A DNA stretch of 64,000 bases, from positions 1 to 64,000 of the forward strand of contig JAWOIO010000109.1 in NCBI GenBank assembly GCA_046484625.1. The letters run 5' to 3'. Source of the stretch: DASUAO01 sp046484625. Lineage in GTDB: Bacteria; Actinomycetota; Acidimicrobiia; IMCC26256; PALSA-555. Position 1 is the stretch's first letter. Each line of letters starts with the position of its first letter. The notes beneath the pieces were generated by a model. The model was not told the origin of the DNA. It saw nothing but the letters and a program-made list of their open reading frames with translations, and did not search any database. The position numbers and the translations under genes were made by a program. This document shows positions 51,352 through 60,162 of the stretch, piece by piece.

Positions 51352-52569
51352 TCACTCCCGACTGTGCGCGGCGGGGCGGGCGATCCATCCGCCGCCGATG
51401 ACGTCGACGAGCTCCCACGAGCCGTCGTGGACGAGGTGGTGGTGCAGCGAGCAGAGCAGCGTGAGCGCCGACACCTCGGTGCACCCGCCGTCGATCCAGT
51501 GGACGACGTGGTGGGCATCGCACCAGTCGGCCGAGCGGTCGCAACCCTCGGCCGTGCAGCCTCCGTCGCGCACGACGAGCGCACGGCGCTGCGCCGGGGT
51601 GACCAGGCGGGTGCGACGGCCGAGATCGAGGATCTCCGAGCGGCCCCGCATGATCACGCGCCCCACCGACGCGTCGCAGGTGAGCCGGCGCAAGGTCGAC
51701 CGGGCCACCGGGCCGAGCCCCTCGACGTCGTTGCGCAACGTCGTGAGGTCGCGCACGGGCTCCGCGGCGAGGGTGTCGAGGTCGACGACGACGTCGACGT
51801 GCACCCGGCGTCTCCCGCCCTGCTCGCAGAGCGCGACGAGCGCGTCCGCGCGCCGCTGTGCGAGCGACCGCGCCGGCGTCGGCCCGTCGGCCGAGTCGGG
51901 GGGATCGAGATGGGCGTCGAGCGCGGCCAAGAAGGTCGCGCCCGCGTCGGGGTCGAGCTCGCCGTCGATGATCACGGTGCCCCGGAAGGTGGACGAGCAG
52001 TGGAGCCGACGGGCCTCGTGGCATGCGGCAGCGTCGGCGGTGGCCAGGCGGTCGTCGGCGAGGACGCGCCAGTGGCGAGCGGCGTGCCGGAACGACTCGG
52101 GTGGCAGCGCCCGGGCGGCGTCGAGGAGGGAGTCCTCGTGCTCGGCGAACACCCCCTCGCGATGACGTGCGGCACGCGCGAGCACCTCGATGTGCTCCAC
52201 GGTGACGTCTCCCGCATCGAGCGCCTTGGCCGTGCGCTCGTGGGCGTGGAGCAACCGTGCGGAGCGGAGGAGCGAAGCCGCACGGTGCTTCGTGAGTGAC
52301 GCGCGGTGGGTCAGCCAGGCGACCGCGCTCGGCGCACCCTCCTCGGCCCACGCGCCCGACGCGTCCCAGCCGGCGAGCCGGTCCAGGACCTCGGCCTGGA
52401 GCCGCTCCGAGGCCTCGAGCAGCTCGAGCAGGTCCGCCGACCGGGCCGCCCCCGACCAGCCGGCGCGGTCGGCACCCGCGACCCCGTCGACAACGGCACG
52501 CATGTCGCGCGCGGTGGACGGAGGGGTAGCGGTCGGAGGTGCCGCTCGGTCGAGGACGGTCGTGCGCAT
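51352..52569 (-). CDS. 13E12-type DUF222 protein with HNH nuclease domain
   Basis: A 405-aa protein of the actinobacterial 13E12 repeat family. The DUF222 part covers about residues 30-290 and the HNH nuclease part is at the end: GGCTAEGCDRSADWCDAHHVVHWIDGGCTEVSALTLLCSLHHHLVHDG (quoted in parts near 333-380), with paired Cys, AHHVVHW and LHHHLVH forming the HNH motif. Such genes are often multi-copy in genomes and spread like mobile DNA, but no terminal repeats are seen here. The function is unknown. It ends next to nitrobindin on the opposite strand. Confidence 0.87.
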   Translation of the reverse strand: MRTTVLDRAAPPTATPPSTARDMRAVVDGVAGADRAGWSGAARSADLLELLEASERLQAEVLDRLAGWDASGAWAEEGAPSAVAWLTHRASLTKHRAASLLRSARLLHAHERTAKALDAGDVTVEHIEVLARAARHREGVFAEHEDSLLDAARALPPESFRHAARHWRVLADDRLATADAAACHEARRLHCSSTFRGTVIIDGELDPDAGATFLAALDAHLDPPDSADGPTPARSLAQRRADALVALCEQGGRRRVHVDVVVDLDTLAAEPVRDLTTLRNDVEGLGPVARSTLRRLTCDASVGRVIMRGRSEILDLGRRTRLVTPAQRRALVVRDGGCTAEGCDRSADWCDAHHVVHWIDGGCTEVSALTLLCSLHHHLVHDGSWELVDVIGGGWIARPAAHSRE

Positions 52570-52680
52570 GCCCGCATCCAACCAGGGGGGTGTGACAGTC
52601 CCCCGGGCGCGGGCCTGCAGTGAGACTCGTCGTCGGCCGTCTCGTGCGGACGATACGGTGCGACGGGGAGGACGGATCTG

Positions 52681-53619
52681 GTGCAGATCACCGACGTGCT
52701 CGCCCTCGTCGGTGGACTTTCCTGCGCGGCGATCGGCGGCGAGCTGTTCGTACGTGGTGCGGTCGGTCTCGCGGCATGGGCGCGGGTGCCCGCGCGAGTC
52801 GTGGCGACGACGGTCGCCGCCTTCGCGACGTCGAGCCCGGAGTTCGCGGTGTCCACGAGCGCGGCCATCGCCGGGAAGCCGGCGATCGGCTTCGGGGACG
52901 CGCTCGGGAGCAACGTCACGAACATCGGGCTCGTCCTCGGCGTCGCGCTCCTCCTGCTCGACCTGGGAGTCGAACGCAACGAGTCCCGACTCGATGTCAC
53001 CGTGGCAACGATCTCCCCCGTGCTGACGCTCGCGCTGGCGCTCGACGGCACGGTCTCCCGCATCGACGGCGGCATCCTGCTGGTCGTGTTCTCCGCCTGG
53101 ATCCTCCAGACCGTGCGAACCGCGCGCCGTGAGCGCCAGGGCAGCGCACGAGCGGAAGCGGATGTGGCACGGCGGAGCCCCCGGCCCTGGGTGCTCGCTG
53201 CCGCCGGGCTCGGTGCACTCGTCGTCGCCGGCCGTCTCGTCGCGGACGGCGCTCGCGCCGCAGGGGTAGGTCTCGGCCTCGACGAATTCGTCGTGGGGGC
53301 CACCCTGGTCGCGATCGGCACCAGTCTCCCGGAGCTCGCCACGACGCTCTCCGCGACGCGCCATGGGCACCACGAGGTGGGGCTCGGGACGATCCTCGGG
53401 AGCAACATCTTCAACGGCCTCTGGATCGTCGGCATCGCGGCGTGCATCGCTCCGATCACGGTCGCCGCGTCCGAGGTGGCAGTGGGCCTGGGCTTCGGCA
53501 TCGTGACGATCGCAGCGCTCTTCCCGGGCCGCCGCCAGCGCCTCCGCAGGCGGCGTGGGTTCGTGCTGCTCGGGCTGTACGGGGCCTATCTCGCGACGCT
53601 CCTCGCCCTCGGCCCGTGA
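52681..53619 (+). CDS. CaCA-type Na+/Ca2+ exchanger-like protein (YrbG-like)
   Basis: A 312-aa membrane exchanger with two homologous halves. The alpha-1 repeat is VAAFATSSPEFAVSTSAAIAGKPAIGFGDALGSNVTNIGLVLG near residues 43-85 and the alpha-2 repeat is VGATLVAIGTSLPELATTLSATRHGHHEVGLGTILGSNIFNGL near 206-248, each with the conserved acid and GSN motif. About ten helices are expected. Ion specificity is not readable. GTG 52681 follows ggggaggacgg. It is divergent from the 13E12 gene, with 111 nt between. Confidence 0.9.
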   Translation: MQITDVLALVGGLSCAAIGGELFVRGAVGLAAWARVPARVVATTVAAFATSSPEFAVSTSAAIAGKPAIGFGDALGSNVTNIGLVLGVALLLLDLGVERNESRLDVTVATISPVLTLALALDGTVSRIDGGILLVVFSAWILQTVRTARRERQGSARAEADVARRSPRPWVLAAAGLGALVVAGRLVADGARAAGVGLGLDEFVVGATLVAIGTSLPELATTLSATRHGHHEVGLGTILGSNIFNGLWIVGIAACIAPITVAASEVAVGLGFGIVTIAALFPGRRQRLRRRRGFVLLGLYGAYLATLLALGP

Positions 53620-53665
53620 TCGTCCCCGGCATCGACGAGGGCGTCGGCGACGGGTCGGGGCGGCC

Positions 53666-55000
53666 TCATCCGGGGGCGGGCGTCCGCAACCGGGCGATGG
53701 CCCACAGCGCGACACCGCCGGCGAGCATGAGACCCAGCCGGACGAAGAGACCCGACCCGCCATCGGCAAGGGTGTAGACGAGCAGCGCCGCAGACGCGGT
53801 CGCGCCGACGACGGGGATCATGCTGGGGACCCGGAACGGCTGGTCGGCCGGCCGGTCGATCGTGTGCGGGCTGCGCGTGCGTGCCACCAGCACGGTCACG
53901 TTGACCGTCGCGAACACGGCGAGCAGCAGCGTCACCGTGGTGTCGGCGAGCTCGCGCAGGTCTCCGGTGGCCGCCAACGTCGCAGCCGCCGCAGCCACGA
54001 GGACGATGGCCACTGTCGGGGTTCTCCGCCCGCCCACGCGACCGAGGAGCGCAGGGACCGAGCCCTTCTCCGCGAGCCCGTAGACCTGACGTGACGCGGT
54101 GGTGAGCGCGAGCAGCGCGGTGTTGGTGACGGCGACGATCGCGATCACGGCGAAGACCCTGGCGGGCACGGGGATGGGGCCGGCGTCGAGCGCATCGAGC
54201 AAGGGCGCCGACGAGCGGCTGAGCCCGGTCGACGGGACCAACATCGAGACCGACGCGGTCACCCCGAGATAGAGGAGGCCCACGATCACCAGTCCGACGG
54301 TCAGCGCGCGCGGGAACGCGCGTCGGGGGTCGCGGACCTCTTCGGAGAGGTGCACCACGTCTTCGAAGCCGAGGTAGGCGAAGAACGCGAGCGCGGTGGC
54401 GGCGAGCAGTGCCGACGGCCCCAACCCGTCCGCTCCCGCCTCGACGAGCCGAGCCGGCTCCGACTGACCGTCGAGGAGCCCGATCGCGCCCGCCACCAGG
54501 ACCAGCAGGAGCCCTCCGACCTCGATGATCGTGAGCAGCACGTTGGCCCGAGCCGACTCGGAGATCCCGACCCACACCAGTAGCGAGAGCAGCATGATCG
54601 TCCCGATGGCGACGGGAGCGACGGGAAGGTCGACGAAGGCTTCGAGGTACTGGCCCCCGACCGCCCGCGAGACGACTGCCGCCGTGGAGATCGCCGAGGC
54701 GGCGACGACATAGCCCACCAGGAACGTGAGGAGCGGCCGTCGGAACGCGATGTCGACGTAGTGCGCGGAGCCGGCAGCGTGGGGATGGCGGCTCACGAGC
54801 TCGGCATACGAGAGCGCGGTCATCGACGCGAGGGCGAACGCGGCGAGGAAGGGCAGCCAGACGAGCCCACCGACGTCGCCGGCCACCTCGCCGACCAGGA
54901 TGTAGATCCCGGCACCGAGGATGTCGCCCACGACGAGGATCGTGAGCAGTCCGGTGCCGAGTGCCCGATGGAGGGGTCGGCCGCGTTCGGGCGAGATCAT
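53666..55000 (-). CDS. APC-family amino acid permease
   Basis: A 444-aa transporter of the amino acid-polyamine-organocation superfamily with about 12 hydrophobic helices. The unwound first helix motif GDILGAGIYILVGEVAGDVGG lies near residues 24-44. ALSYAELVSRHPHAAGSAHYV near 62-82 and ALAFFAYLGFEDVVHLSEEVRDPRRAFPRAL near 204-234 are typical. Substrate unknown. It follows the exonuclease III gene by 13 nt in the same direction, though the functions are unrelated. Confidence 0.88.
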   Translation of the reverse strand: MISPERGRPLHRALGTGLLTILVVGDILGAGIYILVGEVAGDVGGLVWLPFLAAFALASMTALSYAELVSRHPHAAGSAHYVDIAFRRPLLTFLVGYVVAASAISTAAVVSRAVGGQYLEAFVDLPVAPVAIGTIMLLSLLVWVGISESARANVLLTIIEVGGLLLVLVAGAIGLLDGQSEPARLVEAGADGLGPSALLAATALAFFAYLGFEDVVHLSEEVRDPRRAFPRALTVGLVIVGLLYLGVTASVSMLVPSTGLSRSSAPLLDALDAGPIPVPARVFAVIAIVAVTNTALLALTTASRQVYGLAEKGSVPALLGRVGGRRTPTVAIVLVAAAAATLAATGDLRELADTTVTLLLAVFATVNVTVLVARTRSPHTIDRPADQPFRVPSMIPVVGATASAALLVYTLADGGSGLFVRLGLMLAGGVALWAIARLRTPAPG

Positions 55001-55013
55001 CGCTGTCGCGGCG

Positions 55014-55790
55014 TCAGTCGGCGAGATCGATCACGACCGGGGTGTGGTCCGAGGGCTGTTGGCCCTTGCGTGCATTGCGGTCGACGATCGCCCAGGTGAC
55101 TCGGTCGACCACCGGCTTCGTCGCGAGCACGAGGTCGATGCGCATGCCGCGGTGCTGGTGGAAGTCGCCCCGGCGGTAGTCCCAGTAGCTGAAGAGCCGG
55201 TCCTGGTCGTAGACCGCGCGGAACGCGTCGGCGAGGCCCCAGTCCTCCAGGGCCGCGATCGCGGCGCGCTCGCGCGGCGTGACATGGGTGGAGCCCTCGA
55301 AGGCCTGGACGGACCAGACGTCGCGGTCCTCGGGTGCGACGTTGAAGTCACCGAGCACGGCCAGAGGGTCGGTGGGCTTCGCCGTCGCGTCGAGCCACTC
55401 CCGGAGCCGCTCGAGCCAGAGCAGCTTGCGTTCGTAGAACTCGGTGTCGACCTCCCGCCCGTTCGGCACATAGACGCTCACGCACTTGATGCCACCGCAG
55501 GTGGCCGACAGGAGCCTCGCCTCGCCCTCGTAGGGATCGTCGAGGTCGCCGAAGCCCGAGGTGACGTCCGTCAGCCCCGCCTTCGACAGGATGGCGACGC
55601 CGTTCCACCGGCCCTGGCCGTGGTGCGCGGCCTCGTAGCCCATCGCCTCGAACGTGAGCTGGGGGAAGGCGGCGTCGGCGAGCTTGGTCTCCTGGAGGCA
55701 CAGCACGTCGGGCTCGGCGTACGCGAGCCACTCCTCCACCCGGGGGAGGCGCGCCTTGAGCGAGTTGACGTTCCAGGTGGCGATGCGCAC
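55014..55790 (-). CDS. xth: Exodeoxyribonuclease III
   Basis: A 258-aa AP endonuclease/3'-exonuclease of the base-excision repair pathway. Motifs are RIATWNVNSLKARLPRV at the start, LCLQETKLADAAFP near residues 29-42 (metal Glu), VPNGREVDTEFYERKLLWL near 108-126 (catalytic Tyr region), VLGDFNVAPEDRDVW near 143-157, RIDLVLATKPV near 217-227 and SDHTPVVIDL at the end (catalytic His). Length is normal. GTG 55790 lies 6 nt after a TAGGTT hexamer that contains the stop codon of the upstream gene. Confidence 0.95.
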   Translation of the reverse strand: MRIATWNVNSLKARLPRVEEWLAYAEPDVLCLQETKLADAAFPQLTFEAMGYEAAHHGQGRWNGVAILSKAGLTDVTSGFGDLDDPYEGEARLLSATCGGIKCVSVYVPNGREVDTEFYERKLLWLERLREWLDATAKPTDPLAVLGDFNVAPEDRDVWSVQAFEGSTHVTPRERAAIAALEDWGLADAFRAVYDQDRLFSYWDYRRGDFHQHRGMRIDLVLATKPVVDRVTWAIVDRNARKGQQPSDHTPVVIDLAD

Positions 55791-55796
55791 CCGGCG

Positions 55797-55802
55797 AACC
55801 TA
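55797..55802 (-). promoter_or_regulatory. -10 hexamer TAGGTT overlapping a stop codon, leaderless xth
   Basis: On the minus strand TAGGTT plus 6 nt precedes GTG 55790. Its first three bases are the TAG stop of the phosphotransferase gene. Confidence 0.5.
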
Positions 55803-57218
55803 TCCGGCGGCGCCTGCGCCTCCCGGCTCGACGTGCTCGAGGTACCGGGGGTTGGCGACCAGGAGCTTCGCCCGGACGAGGTCGACGACCACGGCGACCA
55901 CCTCGTCGCGGTGATCGTCGAGCGATCCGTCGCGGACCCTCGCCGCGAGCTCGGCGACGAGGGTGCGGGGTGGCGCGTCGTCGCTCCCGACGAGCGCGGC
56001 GATGCGTCGGAGCACCGGCGCATCGACCGCGGGACCGAGCAGGAGCTCGCGCTCGACGATGCCGAGTGCGTTCACGGCCACTCGAGCGTGGAAGGCCGTG
56101 CGGCCCTCGGTCGCGGTCATCACATCGGCCTCGAGGAACTCCCGGACGGCCTCGAGCAGCTCGGCCGCGGTCGGGCGGTCCTGGAGGCCGGTCCCCGGCT
56201 CGACCGGCTGCGGGAGGGAGGATGCCGGGCCGGTCACCGACGCTTCGGCGATGAGGCCCAGGACGTCCCACTCGGTCTCGGCGATGCGCCGGCCGAGCGT
56301 TGCGAGCTCGACCGAGCGCACGATGCCGCTCAGGTGCGTGAACGCCTGCCCGCCGCAGATCACGCCCCACTTGAGCGTCCCGAAGGTCTCCCAGTACCGC
56401 AGGTGGTCGGGATCGACCGGCTCGCCGCCGGCAGCCACGTACGCGTCGAGGAGCCCCTCGACAGTGCCGAACCCGCCGACCGGACGGTCCACGTTCCCGA
56501 AGCGCCAGGAGCGCACGCAGCACCATCCGAGGTCCTCGACCGGGTCGCCGAGGTGCGCCAGCTCCCAGTCGAGCACCGCGCGCAGGCCGTCGGGGCCGAC
56601 GACGAGGTTGCCGTTGCGGAAGTCGCCGTGGACGAGCCGCGGCTCGACCTCCGGCGGGGCGTGGTCGGCGAGCCAGCGCAGCGCGAGCTCGAAGGCCGGA
56701 TGGGGCTCACCGATCGAGTCGAGGACGCCCCGGTACTGCTCGATCTGCTCCCGCGCGCCGAGCACGGGGAGCGCGGGGAGCGTCCCGACGTCGAGTGCGT
56801 GGACGCGTGCCGCGGCCTCACCGCACTGCCTGGTGAGCACCGCGCGGGCATCGGCGTACGCGTCGTCGCGGAGGATCCGACGTGGGATGGTCTCGCCCTT
56901 GATGCGTTCCATCACCAAGCCGGAGCCGAGCCCGTCGGCGGGCTCGACGACGAAGCGGACCGTCGGGACGGCAACCCCGCCGGCGCCGGCGGCACGGAGC
57001 AGCTCGAACTCGGTCTCCCGCGCCGATTGGCCCACCGAGGCGCCCGGGTCGCGGCGCAGGACGAGCGCGAGCGTGGTGTCGTCACTCGACGCCGCGTCGA
57101 ACGCCCAGGTCTCGCGGGACGCGCCCCCGGACAGGCGCACGAGATCGCGGATCTCGACCGTCGTACCGAGGTGACGGCCGACGGCCGCGGCGAGCGCGGC
57201 GGTGTCGGGCGGGTTCAC
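55800..57218 (-). CDS. APH-type phosphotransferase with C-terminal DUF6285-like domain
   Basis: A 472-aa protein. Residues about 1-330 are an aminoglycoside/choline-kinase-like phosphotransferase: LVRLSGGASRETWAFDA near the N-terminus, the catalytic loop LVHGDFRNGNLVVGPDGLRAVLDWELAHLGDPVEDLGW (read in parts near 194-231; catalytic Asp in HGDF, metal Asp in LDWE). Residues about 335-460 look like the DUF6285 domain often attached to or beside such kinases in actinobacteria. Relatives include the ACAD10-type kinase domain of 4-hydroxyacid catabolism. The substrate is unknown. GTG 57218 is chosen for family length. Confidence 0.78.
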   Translation of the reverse strand: MNPPDTAALAAAVGRHLGTTVEIRDLVRLSGGASRETWAFDAASSDDTTLALVLRRDPGASVGQSARETEFELLRAAGAGGVAVPTVRFVVEPADGLGSGLVMERIKGETIPRRILRDDAYADARAVLTRQCGEAAARVHALDVGTLPALPVLGAREQIEQYRGVLDSIGEPHPAFELALRWLADHAPPEVEPRLVHGDFRNGNLVVGPDGLRAVLDWELAHLGDPVEDLGWCCVRSWRFGNVDRPVGGFGTVEGLLDAYVAAGGEPVDPDHLRYWETFGTLKWGVICGGQAFTHLSGIVRSVELATLGRRIAETEWDVLGLIAEASVTGPASSLPQPVEPGTGLQDRPTAAELLEAVREFLEADVMTATEGRTAFHARVAVNALGIVERELLLGPAVDAPVLRRIAALVGSDDAPPRTLVAELAARVRDGSLDDHRDEVVAVVVDLVRAKLLVANPRYLEHVEPGGAGAAG

Positions 57219-57318
57219 CGGTTCTCCGCTGGGACACGCTCCGACGGCATCGCGCGGACGCTAGCGCCGGTCCGACGGAGCCCACGGACCCAGACGCGGT
57301 CGACGGAATTGTCCGGAG

Positions 57319-57324
57319 TATCGT
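57319..57324 (+). promoter_or_regulatory. -10 hexamer TATCGT, leaderless start
   Basis: TATCGT plus 7 nt precedes ATG 57332 of the DUF2207 gene. Confidence 0.5.
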
Positions 57325-57331
57325 CACGCAC

Positions 57332-59200
57332 ATGAAGCGATCCAAGCGTCTTTCTCGAGCGTTGGTCGGTGCCGGACTGCTGGCGCTCGCGGTGCTCGTG
57401 CCCGCAACGGCCATCGCGGCGCCGAACGGCACCGCTGGCTTCCTGGGGGGATCCGAGCAGATCACCCAGTTCGATGTGCAGCTCACCATCGAGCCGAGCG
57501 GCGACCTCCTCGTGCAGGAGACGATCGACTACGACTTCGGCGTCCTCTCGAGGCGCGGCATCTTCCGCGACATCCCGGTGCGCTTCGACTACCCGAAGAA
57601 GGCCGACACCGACCGGGTGTACCCGCTCGACGTGGTGTCGGTACGCACGTCGGAGGGCACGCCGGGCCAGTACACGTTGGAGGAGTTCACGCAGAACGGG
57701 ATCGGCTACGACCGGATCAAGATCGGTGACCCGGACCAGACGATCACGGGCGAGCACCGCTACGAGATCACCTACCGGGTGCAGGGCGCACTGAACGGCT
57801 TCGACGAGCACGACGAGCTGGTGTGGAACGCGGTCGGGACGCAGTGGCCCGTGATCATCAACGACGTCACCGTCGAGCTGGTCGCGCCGGCCGGCATCAC
57901 CGCGATCAACTGCGCCCAGGGCTCGTTCGGGTCGAACCTGCCGTGCGAGACCGCGTCGTTCGACCTCGACCTCGCGAGCTTTGCCCAGACCCAGCTGTTC
58001 CCGTTCCAGGGGCTGACCATCACGATCGGGTTGCCGAAGGGCGCCGTCCCGGAGCCCGAGCCGATCCTCGAGGAGCGCTGGACACCCGGCCGGGCGTTCG
58101 CCCTCAACGGCGGGACCGTCGGGGGTGCGGCCGTGATCGGGCTCGTCGGGTTCGGGGCGTTCTTCGCGGCGTTCGGCCGCAAGGCCCGCGACCGTCGGTT
58201 CAAGGGCGGCGCGGTCGACCAGACCTTCGGCGCCGAAGGCGGTGCCGACGAGCTGACGCCGGTCTTCGCCGAGAAGACCGAGACTCCGGTGGAGTTCGAG
58301 CCGCCCGACGACCTGCGGCCCGGGCAGGTCGGCACGCTCGTCGACTTCAAGGCCCACCCGCTCGACGTGACCGCCACGATCGTGGATCTCGCGGTGCGCA
58401 AGTACCTCGTCATCGAAGAGGTCGAGACGACCTCGCGATGGCTCAAGAACGACTGGAAGCTCACGAAGCTCGACAAGTCCGACGCCAAGCTCCTCGACTA
58501 CGAGAAGGAGCTGCTCGCCGGACTGTTCAAGAGCGGCGACACCGTCGAGCTGGGCGACCTGAAGCAGAAGTTCGCGGCCCGCATGGCCAAGGTGCAGAAG
58601 GCGCTCTCCGACGACGCGAAGGCCCAGGGCTGGTTCACGCGCGACCCGAACACGGCCCAGCTCTCCACCGGGTGCCTGGGCATCCTCGTGCTGCTCCTCG
58701 GGATCGGCGTCACGGTCGCGCTGGCCATGTGGACGAGCCTCGGCCTCCTCGGGATCCCGCTGGTCCTGCTCGGTCTGTTCTGGACGTTCAGCGCTCGCTG
58801 GGCCCCGGCCCGCACCGCGAAGGGGAGCGCGCTGCTCCGGCGCACGAACGGCTTCCGGCGCTTCATCGAGGAGTCGGAGAAGGAGCGGGCGCGCTTCGCG
58901 GAGCGCAAGAACCTCTTCTCGGAGTACCTGCCCTACGCGGTGGTGTTCGGCGCCACCGAGAAGTGGGCGAAGGCGTTCGCCGGCCTCGACGGTGAGCCGC
59001 CCGACACCAGCTACTGGTACCGGTCGAACGTGCCCTTCCAGTACGTCGCGTTCTCGCACGCGATGGACGGGTTCGCGACGACCACCGCGGGGACGCTGAC
59101 CTCGACGCCACCGTCGACCTCGGGCTCGAGTGGCTTCTCCGGTGGTGGCGGTGGCTCCTCCGGCGGTGGTGGCGGAGGCGGAGGCGGGGGCTCCTGGTGA
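57332..59200 (+). CDS. DUF2207 membrane protein
   Basis: A 622-aa exported membrane protein. A signal peptide covers about residues 1-30 (basic start, LVGAGLLALAVLVPATAIAA). The extracytoplasmic DUF2207 domain follows: ITQFDVQLTIEPSGDLLVQETIDY near 44-67, with RRGIFRDIPVRF near 76-87. A membrane helix lies near 262-284 (GAAVIGLVGFGAFFAAFG), a cytosolic part follows, then a hydrophobic pair near 447-490. The tail is glycine- and serine-rich (FSGGGGGSSGGGGGG-type), a known end of these proteins. The function is unknown. Confidence 0.85.
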   Translation: MKRSKRLSRALVGAGLLALAVLVPATAIAAPNGTAGFLGGSEQITQFDVQLTIEPSGDLLVQETIDYDFGVLSRRGIFRDIPVRFDYPKKADTDRVYPLDVVSVRTSEGTPGQYTLEEFTQNGIGYDRIKIGDPDQTITGEHRYEITYRVQGALNGFDEHDELVWNAVGTQWPVIINDVTVELVAPAGITAINCAQGSFGSNLPCETASFDLDLASFAQTQLFPFQGLTITIGLPKGAVPEPEPILEERWTPGRAFALNGGTVGGAAVIGLVGFGAFFAAFGRKARDRRFKGGAVDQTFGAEGGADELTPVFAEKTETPVEFEPPDDLRPGQVGTLVDFKAHPLDVTATIVDLAVRKYLVIEEVETTSRWLKNDWKLTKLDKSDAKLLDYEKELLAGLFKSGDTVELGDLKQKFAARMAKVQKALSDDAKAQGWFTRDPNTAQLSTGCLGILVLLLGIGVTVALAMWTSLGLLGIPLVLLGLFWTFSARWAPARTAKGSALLRRTNGFRRFIEESEKERARFAERKNLFSEYLPYAVVFGATEKWAKAFAGLDGEPPDTSYWYRSNVPFQYVAFSHAMDGFATTTAGTLTSTPPSTSGSSGFSGGGGGSSGGGGGGGGGGSW

Positions 59201-59269
59201 GCCGCCACCCGGTCGCGGCCGCGTCCGGGGGTGCTCGGGGGGAGGAAGGCCGGCCCGACCTCGACTATG

Positions 59270-59289
59270 TGGTATCCGTTCAGATACCA
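59270..59289. promoter_or_regulatory. Operator palindrome of XRE/nucleotidyltransferase operon
   Basis: tggtatc-cgttca-gatacca has perfect 7-bp arms and a 6-bp centre. It overlaps the predicted -10 hexamer and ends 7 nt before ATG 59297, a position suited to autorepression by the XRE protein. Confidence 0.65.
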
Positions 59290-59290
59290 T
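59285..59290 (+). promoter_or_regulatory. -10 hexamer TACCAT inside operator, leaderless start
   Basis: TACCAT plus 6 nt precedes ATG 59297; the box is within the right arm of the palindrome. Confidence 0.5.
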
Positions 59291-59296
59291 CGGACC

Positions 59297-59614
59297 ATGG
59301 ACGCTGGCACGCTGCTCCGTGAGGCCCGCGCCCGGGCCCGACTGTCCCAGCGCGAGCTGGCCCGCCGCGCGGGTACCTCCCACGCCACCCTCTCGTTCTA
59401 CGAGTCGGGCCGGAAGATGCCGTCGTACGCGACGGTCGCCCGGATCGTGCGGGCCGCCGGGTTCGTTCTCGAGTCCGACCTCGCCCCCGTCGCCGGCGGT
59501 GCCGACCGCGCCGCGCGCGGCCGCGAGCTCCTCGAGGTGCTCGAGCTCGCCGAGCTGTTCCCGGCCCGCCACGAGCACACGCTGCCCTATCCCGCCTTCG
59601 GCCGCCTCGGATGA
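59297..59614 (+). CDS. XRE-family HTH regulator, antitoxin-like
   Basis: A 105-aa protein. The helix-turn-helix of the Cro/C1 type is LLREARARARLSQRELARRAGTSHATLSFYESGRKMPSYATV, read in parts over residues about 5-46. The rest (near 60-105) is a helical tail, which would contact a partner protein. Its stop codon overlaps the start of the nucleotidyltransferase gene (ATGA). A 20-bp palindrome covers its promoter. In toxin-antitoxin pairs this layout corresponds to the neutralising and autoregulating subunit; the role is inferred. Confidence 0.78.
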   Translation: MDAGTLLREARARARLSQRELARRAGTSHATLSFYESGRKMPSYATVARIVRAAGFVLESDLAPVAGGADRAARGRELLEVLELAELFPARHEHTLPYPAFGRLG

Positions 59615-60162
59615 GCCTCGCCGCGAAGATCGTCGCCGTGCACGAGGCGCTCGACCGCTCCGGGATCCCCCACGCGTTCGGTGGCGCCCTCGCGCTCGCC
59701 TGGTGCACCCAGCGGGCCCGGGGCACGATCGACATCGACCTCAACGTCTTCGTCGAGCCGGCCGGCGCGGCTGACGTCCTCCGCTCACTGCCGCGCGAGG
59801 TGCGCCGCTCCGGGACCGACGCTGCAACGCTGGAACGGGACGGGCAGATCCGCCTGTGGTGGGACGAGACCCCACTCGACGTGTTCCTGAACACCACCCC
59901 GTACCACGACGACCTGGCCCGCCGGACCCATCGCGAGCCGTTCGCCGGTGCCGAGGTGCCGTTCCTCGGCTGCACCGACCTCGCGGTGTTCAAGGCCTTC
60001 TTCGACCGGACCAAGGACTGGGCCGACCTCGAGGAGATGGTCGGCGCGGGCACCCTCGACCGCGAGGCCGCGCTCGGGATCCTCGTCGAGTACCTCGGCC
60101 CCGACGACCCACGGATCGTCCGCCTTCGCGAGCTCCCGGCCGCGGCTCTGGGGACTCCCTAG
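59611..60162 (+). CDS. AbiEii/MenT-like nucleotidyltransferase, toxin candidate
   Basis: A 183-aa minimal nucleotidyltransferase. The catalytic pattern is FGGALALAWCTQRARGTIDID near residues 23-43 (GG then D-x-D at TIDIDL), with a third acid in LWWDETPLDVFLN near 82-94. The C-terminal KAFFDRTKDWADLEEMV near 129-145 resembles the end of AbiEii/MenT domains (RxK-Asp pattern). Related proteins modify tRNA or other RNA and act as toxins. It is coupled by ATGA to the XRE gene. No neighbouring phage or defence genes confirm the role. Confidence 0.72.
   Translation: MSLAAKIVAVHEALDRSGIPHAFGGALALAWCTQRARGTIDIDLNVFVEPAGAADVLRSLPREVRRSGTDAATLERDGQIRLWWDETPLDVFLNTTPYHDDLARRTHREPFAGAEVPFLGCTDLAVFKAFFDRTKDWADLEEMVGAGTLDREAALGILVEYLGPDDPRIVRLRELPAAALGTP

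Noticed and set aside
51352..52569. Insertion sequence or group II intron around the 13E12 gene
   Set aside because: No terminal inverted repeats, target duplication or reverse transcriptase are visible; it is treated as an ordinary 13E12 gene.
59130..59196. Frameshift or low-quality tail in the DUF2207 gene
   Set aside because: Gly/Ser-rich C-termini are usual in this family and the frame is intact.
59270..59289. LexA box
   Set aside because: The palindrome is TGGTATC/GATACCA, not CGAAC-N4-GTTCG; it is better explained as the XRE operator.
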